Below are positions 33,240-38,254 of a DNA stretch of 38,254 bases, in pieces. Below the pieces are notes generated by a model that ran no database searches, was not told where the DNA came from, and was given only the letters and a program-made list of their open reading frames with translations. The DNA is from Desulfobacteraceae bacterium. GTDB taxonomy: Bacteria > Desulfobacterota > Desulfobacteria > Desulfobacterales > Desulfobacteraceae. Positions within the stretch are counted from its first letter, which is position 1. Each line of letters begins with the position of its first letter. The DNA lies in NCBI GenBank assembly GCA_004796375.1, contig QZLA01000136.1, positions 1 to 38,254 on the forward strand. Direction: 5' to 3'. Position numbers and translations under genes: made by a program.

Positions 33240-35567
33240 TCACGCCATGTTGGCCGCAGCGATCATGGACTGCCCAAGTGCGATGCCACCGTCCCCTGCC
33301 GGCACCTTTGAGTGAGTAAAAACGGTCAACCCCTTTTTGCTCAACCCCTGAAGGATGCCGTGCAGCATGATACTGTTATGGAATACACCACCGGAAAGCA
33401 CCACGTTACGGATGCCGCTTTTCTCACTGACCCTGAGTGTCCCATCCAGGAATGCATCAATCAGGGTTTTATGGAATTTCTGGCTGATCAGGGTCCGGGA
33501 TACGTCCCTGCCTTCATCCCGGACAATACCCTCAAAACAGGGGGACAGATCAATGATCCATGGGTTGTTTTTCTCGGAGTCATCCGGCACAATATGGTAA
33601 GTGTACCCTTGGTCCGCGCATTGCCCCTGGGCAACGGCCTCCAGTTCCATGGCTGCCTGACTTTCATAGGAGATGGACTGGCAGATACCGATCAGGGCGG
33701 AGACGGCATCGAACATGCGGCCGCAGCCGGATGTTAATGGCGTATTGACCCTCTTCTCTACCATTTGGAGAATAAAATCGATTTTTGACGGATCCATCTG
33801 TCGGACAAACTCGATATCAAGCGTTGCTGCCTCTGTGCCGAACCGATCAAACAGGCATGCCAGTGCCATCCGCCATGGTTCATGCACTGCGGCATCACCA
33901 CCCGGCATGGGGACATATTGTAGATGCGCATGGCGTTCAAATGACTCATAGGTGCAGGTCAGTACTTCGCTGCCCCAGATATGGCCATCTGTTCCGTACC
34001 CTGTGCCATCCAGCACCAGCGCAATCACCGGCCCATCCAGATTATTCTCAGCCATGCAGGCTGCCGCATGGGCATGGTGATGCTGGACGGCCAGGTGTTT
34101 AAGCGGTCTACCGCTCTGCTCGGCCTTATCGATTTCATCCCGGGCATAGGTGGTGCTCATGTATCCGGGATGAAGATCATGGGCAACGATGGAAGGATCA
34201 ATATCCAGAATCTTCTTCATATGCCGGATGGTCTCATCAAAAAAGGTGAACACCTTTTCATTTTCAAGATCCCCGATATGCTGGCTCAAGAATGCCTGAT
34301 TCTCTTTTGTCAGGCATATGGTGCTTTTCAACCCGCCACCGCAGGCAAGGATGGGCGGCAAGTTGCGGTCGAGTATCACCGGAAGCGGTGCAAATCCCCG
34401 GGAACGCCGTATAAAGCGCCCCTTCCCCTCCTGGACGTGCATAATGGAATCATCTGCCCTGAAATAGATATCCCGGTCATGCAGCAAAAAATAATCCGCA
34501 ATATGGGAGAACGCGTCCATGGCATCTGAATTGTCTATGGACAAGGGTTCACCACTGCGGTTACCGCTGGTCATCACCAGAAGGTCGGGTCCCTTGTCCA
34601 GCAGCAGGTAGTGTAACGGTGTATATGGGAGCATCACCCCCAGGTAAGGATTCAGTTCTGAAATCGCCGGAGAAAGCACGCCATTGTCAGGCTCTTTCTT
34701 GGTCAACAGCATGATGGGCCGGTGATAGGATGTTAGAAGCCTCTCCTCCTGATCATTTATCAAAACATGGGGGATTAATCGGTCAACAGAAGCGGCCATC
34801 AAGGCCAGGGGCTTGTGGGGGCGAACTTTTCTCTTTCTGAGACGGACAACGGCATCATGATTTTGGGCATCCACTGCCAGGTGAAAACCGCCTAGCCCTT
34901 TGACAGCAACGATTTTCCCCTCCTCAATAAACCGGGCTGCGGCAAAAACCGGATCCCCCTCGCTGTCCAGAACCTTTCCGGTATGATCACAGAGCCACAC
35001 ATGGGGTCCGCAGACGTGACAGGCATTGGGTTGTGCATGGAAGCGGCGGTCCAGGGGATTATCATATTCCGCCTGACAGCGGTCACACATCTTGAACTGT
35101 TTCATGGAGGTCTTGGGGCGATCGTAAGGAACATCCTGGATAATGGTGTAGCGCGGACCGCAATTGGTGCAGTTGATAAAGGGATACTGGTAACGGCGGT
35201 TGGCCGGATCCATCAACTCGGACACGCAGTCCTTGCAGACCGTCACATCCGGTGAGATCAGGGTTGCCTTACTGTCCAAGGCCTTGCTTTTGACAATTTT
35301 AAAAGAGGTCAACCCCTTGAACGGGATGTCCTGTGCGTCGATGTGCGTGACCGATGCCAGCAGCGGGCTGTTTTCCCGAATATCGTGACACAGCCGGTCG
35401 ATGTTGGTATCCGACCCTTCAATCTCCAGGAGTACACCATCAGAGGTATTGGACACCTCGCCGGTAAAACTATACTTTCTGGCCAGGGTAAACAAAAAAG
35501 GGCGGAATCCAACACCTTGGACCACCCCCTTGATCTCCAGCCGCTTGGCAACAATGGACGGCTTCAT
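33240..35567 (-). CDS. hypF: Carbamoyltransferase HypF
   Basis: The 775-residue protein has all the HypF parts in order: an acylphosphatase domain (residues 7-95, VQGVGFRPFLFTLA and NTSDGVLLEIEG), two zinc fingers of C-x2-C-x18-C-x2-C type (CKDCVSEL, INCTNCGPRY, CDRCQAEYD, CHVCGPH; residues about 110-190), a YrdC-like nucleotide-binding domain (KGLGGFHLAVDA, RSGEPLSIDN), and a Kae1-like domain with AVQHHHAHAAACMAEN, LDGTGYGTDG and SGGVFHN. It makes carbamoyl-AMP from carbamoyl phosphate and ATP and transfers the carbamoyl group to the C-terminal Cys of HypE. The ATG lies 3 nt after the hypC stop, so the two are tightly coupled. It is complete. Confidence 0.97.
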   Translation of the reverse strand: MKPSIVAKRLEIKGVVQGVGFRPFLFTLARKYSFTGEVSNTSDGVLLEIEGSDTNIDRLCHDIRENSPLLASVTHIDAQDIPFKGLTSFKIVKSKALDSKATLISPDVTVCKDCVSELMDPANRRYQYPFINCTNCGPRYTIIQDVPYDRPKTSMKQFKMCDRCQAEYDNPLDRRFHAQPNACHVCGPHVWLCDHTGKVLDSEGDPVFAAARFIEEGKIVAVKGLGGFHLAVDAQNHDAVVRLRKRKVRPHKPLALMAASVDRLIPHVLINDQEERLLTSYHRPIMLLTKKEPDNGVLSPAISELNPYLGVMLPYTPLHYLLLDKGPDLLVMTSGNRSGEPLSIDNSDAMDAFSHIADYFLLHDRDIYFRADDSIMHVQEGKGRFIRRSRGFAPLPVILDRNLPPILACGGGLKSTICLTKENQAFLSQHIGDLENEKVFTFFDETIRHMKKILDIDPSIVAHDLHPGYMSTTYARDEIDKAEQSGRPLKHLAVQHHHAHAAACMAENNLDGPVIALVLDGTGYGTDGHIWGSEVLTCTYESFERHAHLQYVPMPGGDAAVHEPWRMALACLFDRFGTEAATLDIEFVRQMDPSKIDFILQMVEKRVNTPLTSGCGRMFDAVSALIGICQSISYESQAAMELEAVAQGQCADQGYTYHIVPDDSEKNNPWIIDLSPCFEGIVRDEGRDVSRTLISQKFHKTLIDAFLDGTLRVSEKSGIRNVVLSGGVFHNSIMLHGILQGLSKKGLTVFTHSKVPAGDGGIALGQSMIAAANMA

Positions 35568-35570
35568 ATA

Positions 35571-35822
35571 TTATGGCTGATTTTGATTGGAATCGGCGGC
35601 CCTGTTGTCTGCCGCAAGAATGGCGCGCATATCCTCTAATGTCTGCAAAGCAGCGGTTTCATCCACTTTGTTGATGGCAAAACCGGCATGAACGATCACA
35701 TAATCACCGATTTTCACGTCATCCAGAAGCATGATACTGGCTTCACGGGAAACGCCGTCAACATCCACCTTTGCGACGTTTCCATTGATTTCAACAATTT
35801 TTGAGGGTACGGCTAAGCACAT
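35571..35822 (-). CDS. hypC: Hydrogenase maturation chaperone HypC
   Basis: The 83-residue protein begins Met-Cys-Leu-Ala-Val-Pro, the invariant HypC start in which Cys2 binds the iron, and continues as a small beta barrel (IVEINGNVAKVDVDGVSREASI, IGDYVIVHAGFAINKVDETAA). It carries the Fe(CN)2CO unit between HypD and the hydrogenase large subunit. AAGGA lies 3-4 nt from the ATG. It opens the hypCFDE operon. A longer polar C-terminal tail (residues 65-83) is variable in the family. Confidence 0.96.
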   Translation of the reverse strand: MCLAVPSKIVEINGNVAKVDVDGVSREASIMLLDDVKIGDYVIVHAGFAINKVDETAALQTLEDMRAILAADNRAADSNQNQP

Positions 35823-35871
35823 AGTTCCTTTTCCTGACTGTTCATTTTTATTTGGTTTAAGAATTCAACCT

Positions 35872-35899
35872 AACATAAGATCGATCACAGAACAATCAA
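35872..35899 (-). promoter_or_regulatory. Possible weak promoter of the hypCFDE operon
   Basis: On the minus strand TTGATT (complement of 35894-35899) and TATGTT (complement of 35872-35877) are 16 nt apart, 50 nt before hypC. Read-through from phoU, 96 nt upstream, is an alternative. Confidence 0.3.
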
Positions 35900-35918
35900 G
35901 AAAATGACCCGATGGAAT

Positions 35919-36596
35919 TTAGCTGTTCATGGCCTGCCGGATATCCGGATCGCCGGTGGCAATGTAGTGGATATCTTCGGCAATATTTTTCAAGTGATCA
36001 CCAACCCTTTCACAGCACCGGGCCATATGGATCAGCTGATACCCATCATGGAGGAAGCAGCCGCCATTCGCCTGGGCTTCCTGTACCACCAGGGACTTGA
36101 CCTGAAGAAAACGGGCGTTGATGTCAGTGTCCCTTTTCCAAACCGCAATTGACTTGTCGGTATCCAGTTCTGAAAATGCGTCGATCAGATCATGCAGCAT
36201 GATCTTGCAGATGCCGGCCATGTCGACAATACTGTCGATTGCCTCGCTGGAGATCGTTTCCGCCATGGACCGGACCGCCGCAGCAATATTTTCCGCATTA
36301 TCCCCCACACGCTCCAGTTCATATGAAATTTTCATGGCTGACAGCAGATAACGCAGATCAATGGCCATGGGTTGGCGTTTGGCCAGATAGCGGACAGCAT
36401 TATCTTCAATCTCTCGCTGAAAATCATTTATTTTGCGATCATCCTTGACCACCTTGGCAGCCAGATCCTTGTCCATGCGGTGAAGCGCAATGACCGACTT
36501 TTCCAGCTGGCTGGAACACGCCTTTGCCATGGTGATGATTTCGCTTTTGAGATGTTCGATCTCTTCATCAAATGATTTAACAATATGATTCTGCAT
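35919..36596 (-). CDS. phoU: Phosphate uptake regulator PhoU
   Basis: The 225-residue protein is all helical with the two PhoU repeats: SFDEEIEHLKSEIITMAKACSSQLEKSVIAL with DFQREIEDNAVRYLAKRQPMAIDLRYLLSAMKISYELERVGDNAENIA, then a second three-helix unit ending MARCCERVGDHLKNIAEDIHYIATG. The E-x-x-R-x-x-D-x-x-x-N motifs bind metal. PhoU links the Pst transporter to PhoR-PhoB signalling and restrains uptake. I chose the ATG at 36596, which has GAGG at 6-nt spacing; in-frame starts at 36602 and 36608 are alternatives. It follows pstB by 13 nt. Confidence 0.96.
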   Translation of the reverse strand: MQNHIVKSFDEEIEHLKSEIITMAKACSSQLEKSVIALHRMDKDLAAKVVKDDRKINDFQREIEDNAVRYLAKRQPMAIDLRYLLSAMKISYELERVGDNAENIAAAVRSMAETISSEAIDSIVDMAGICKIMLHDLIDAFSELDTDKSIAVWKRDTDINARFLQVKSLVVQEAQANGGCFLHDGYQLIHMARCCERVGDHLKNIAEDIHYIATGDPDIRQAMNS

Positions 36597-36609
36597 ATCC
36601 ATCCTCAAA

Positions 36610-37545
36610 TTATCCGAATCGCCCGGTAATGTAATCCTGGGTCAACTGGTGTAAGGGGTTTAAAAATATCTGGTCCGTGGGTCCGATCTCAATCAGATCA
36701 CCCATGTGAAAATAGGCGGTTCTCTGAGAAATTCGTGATGCCTGCTGCATGGAGTGGGTCACAATGGCAATGGAATATTCCTGCTTGAGTTCATCGATAA
36801 GGTCTTCGATGATTGCCGTGGCAATCGGGTCAAGGGCGGAACAGGGCTCATCCATGAGGATCACCTCGGGGCTGACAGCAATGGTTCGGGCAATGCACAG
36901 GCGTTGCTGCTGCCCGCCTGACAGTCCGGTTCCGGGCTGGTCCAGGCGGTCTTTCACCTCTTCCCACAGGCCTGCACGTTTCAGTGACATCTCAACCAGT
37001 TCATCGGTTTCACTACTGTTCTGAACCAGTCCGTGAATTTTGGCACCATAGGCCACATTATCGTAAATGGACTTGGGGAACGGATTGGGTTTCTGGAACA
37101 CCATGCCGACCTGTGCCCTCAACGGCACCACATCCACATCCTTGTCATAGATGTTTTTATCGTCAAGGGAAATGCGGCCTTCAACCCGGCACCCCTCAAT
37201 GGTGTCGTTCATTCGGTTCAGGGCTCTCAGGAAGGTGGATTTCCCGCACCCGGACGGCCCGATCATGGCAATCACCTCATTCCGGCCAATATCCAGGCTG
37301 ACATCATTGATCGCCTTTTTCTCCCCGTGATTGTAGTACACGTTGACATGTTCGCAACGCATCCTGGGGTTTTCTACGGTTTTTTCCCCCACGGTTCTCC
37401 GGTCATCCTTGGGGACAAGCCCGGCATCGGTTTTATCGGTATGCGGGTGGCCTGAACTGTTTTCGGGTTCTGTTTCAGGCGTAAACTCTTTCATATTTGA
37501 ATCCTGGGGCAAAATTTTTTCGGCTTCTGCAGATTGATTGCTCAT
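36610..37545 (-). CDS. pstB: Phosphate ABC transporter ATP-binding protein PstB
   Basis: The product has 311 residues from the ATG at 37545 (GAAGAG upstream); an open frame to 37629 runs through the hairpin after pstS and is not real. ABC motifs are Walker [23 protein letters not shown] signature and Walker [14 protein letters not shown], with the PstB-specific [24 protein letters not shown] start and [26 protein letters not shown] end. It powers phosphate import at the inner membrane. About 55 residues before [10 protein letters not shown] are hydrophilic, acidic and not found in typical PstB, which has about 250-270 residues. An internal start near that Met is possible. It is followed by phoU. 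Confidence 0.95.
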   Translation of the reverse strand: MSNQSAEAEKILPQDSNMKEFTPETEPENSSGHPHTDKTDAGLVPKDDRRTVGEKTVENPRMRCEHVNVYYNHGEKKAINDVSLDIGRNEVIAMIGPSGCGKSTFLRALNRMNDTIEGCRVEGRISLDDKNIYDKDVDVVPLRAQVGMVFQKPNPFPKSIYDNVAYGAKIHGLVQNSSETDELVEMSLKRAGLWEEVKDRLDQPGTGLSGGQQQRLCIARTIAVSPEVILMDEPCSALDPIATAIIEDLIDELKQEYSIAIVTHSMQQASRISQRTAYFHMGDLIEIGPTDQIFLNPLHQLTQDYITGRFG

Positions 37546-37592
37546 GGTTATAAACTCTTCACTTGAGTTGATAGTATATGGCAAAATTTCAA

Positions 37593-37617
37593 GCCGGGCA
37601 GGAAAAACCTGCCCGGC
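37593..37617 (-). terminator. Perfect hairpin between pstS and pstB, terminator or attenuator
   Basis: A perfect 10-bp G/C stem (37593-37602 with 37608-37617) with a five-nt loop follows the pstS stop by 18 nt. On the minus strand the following bases are TTGAAATTTT, a weak U-tract, so partial termination or 3'-end protection of pstS mRNA is likely. Confidence 0.6.
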
Positions 37618-37634
37618 AGCATTACTCAACTGAT

Positions 37635-38254
37635 TTAGAAATCAGAAGCAGTCATCGGTACGAGATCAGCAACTGCTTTGGCAAATTTTGCTCTTTCTTC
37701 CTTGGGCATGGGGATCAGACCTTTGTCAGTCAGGTAGCCTTCATCACCCCAGGCTTTGTCACTGGTGAACTCGGCAAGATATTCACGGATACCGGGAATC
37801 TTGTCAACATGTTCTTTTTTTACATAGAAGAACAGGGGACGGGATACCGGGTAAGACCCGTCGGCAATACCGTCAAACGTCGGCTGTACGCCATCAATAA
37901 AGGAACCCTGGATCTTATCCGTGTTCTGGTCCAGGAAGGAGAAACCGAAAATACCCAGTGCATTGGGGTTGGCTTCAAGTTTCTGTACAATCAGGTTGTC
38001 GTTTTCACCGGCTTCAATGTAAGCACCGTCTTCACGAACAGTGTGACAAACCGCTTTATACGCCTTTTTGTCTTTTTTCTTCATGGCTTTGATCCAGCCG
38101 AATTTTTTAGCGCCGCCTTCCATGGCCAGCTCAACAAATGCATCTCTGGTACCGGAAGTCGGGGGAGGACCAAGAACCTCGATTTTCACATCAGGAAGAG
38201 AGGAATTTACATCTTTCCAGGTTTTGTAGGGGTTGTCTACCAGCTGCTCAGATC
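37635..38254 (-). CDS. pstS: Phosphate-binding protein PstS, partial (start beyond the right edge)
   Basis: The reading frame is open to the window edge; an in-frame GTG at 38189 is internal, because the 21 codons before it also fit ([20 protein letters not shown], typical of PstS). The visible 205 residues include the phosphate-contact [16 protein letters not shown] region, [56 protein letters not shown] and the C-terminal [12 protein letters not shown]. It binds phosphate in the periplasm; the signal peptide is outside the window. It precedes pstB on the same strand without pstC or pstA between them. The stop is followed by a strong hairpin at 37593-37617. Confidence 0.93.
   Translation of the reverse strand, partial: SEQLVDNPYKTWKDVNSSLPDVKIEVLGPPPTSGTRDAFVELAMEGGAKKFGWIKAMKKKDKKAYKAVCHTVREDGAYIEAGENDNLIVQKLEANPNALGIFGFSFLDQNTDKIQGSFIDGVQPTFDGIADGSYPVSRPLFFYVKKEHVDKIPGIREYLAEFTSDKAWGDEGYLTDKGLIPMPKEERAKFAKAVADLVPMTASDF

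Noticed and set aside
37546-37629. N-terminal extension of PstB up to the pstS stop
   Set aside because: These codons run through the 10-bp hairpin at 37593-37617; the ATG at 37545 is a better start.

Overview
The window reads as chromosomal DNA of a free-living anaerobic Desulfobacterota bacterium, most likely of the sulfate-reducing Desulfobacterales type. The grounds are a periplasmic [NiFeSe] hydrogenase with an in-frame UGA (selenocysteine), an aldehyde:ferredoxin oxidoreductase family enzyme with its own ThiS/MoaD-like carrier, acyl-CoA dehydrogenase and thiolase genes, a YedF selenium/sulfur protein, and many compact ATGA/GTGA-overlapping operons. The genus is an inference and cannot be fixed from the sequence alone. 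I see no tRNA, rRNA, CRISPR array, insertion sequence or phage gene.

Layout. 1-2274: a signalling module on the minus strand (Hpt protein, receiver-PP2C phosphatase, RsbW-like kinase cut by the left edge) divergent from a single-domain CheY-like receiver. 2279-8931: housekeeping and metabolic genes: a pyridoxamine-phosphate-oxidase-like protein, a PHP phosphoesterase, a divergent GTP-type PEP carboxykinase, an enolase-superfamily enzyme, an FKBP isomerase and a family 3 solute-binding protein. 8943-14589: minus-strand fatty-acid or aromatic acid oxidation genes (acyl-CoA dehydrogenase then thiolase), and separately the AOR-type oxidoreductase with a ThiS/MoaD-like protein, closed by a strong terminator. 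14590-14934 is a regulatory gap with a perfect 16-bp inverted repeat.

14935-22970 is one long plus-strand run: YggT, a DivIVA-domain protein, two PilT-family ATPases, a zinc-ribbon/pseudo-receiver protein, an unknown membrane-anchored protein, PBP1A and a SPOR-domain membrane protein. The last genes overlap by GTGA. It joins retraction ATPases to septal or polar cell-wall functions and is the least explained part of the window. 22965-27739 holds YedF, a universal stress protein, a YkgJ-like cysteine-cluster protein, LysA, a Dus enzyme and a YbgC-like thioesterase.

27852-35822 is the hydrogenase region: hysB-hysA-maturation protease on the plus strand, behind a near-consensus sigma70 promoter with a palindrome at the expected transcription start, facing a minus-strand hypC-hypF-hypD-hypE operon. 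The Hyp proteins build the Fe(CN)2CO site, the protease trims HysA after His486, and HysA carries Sec480 as a nickel ligand. hypA and hypB are not in the window. 35919-38254 is a phosphate-uptake cluster (pstS partial, pstB, phoU) with pstC and pstA absent from between pstS and pstB.
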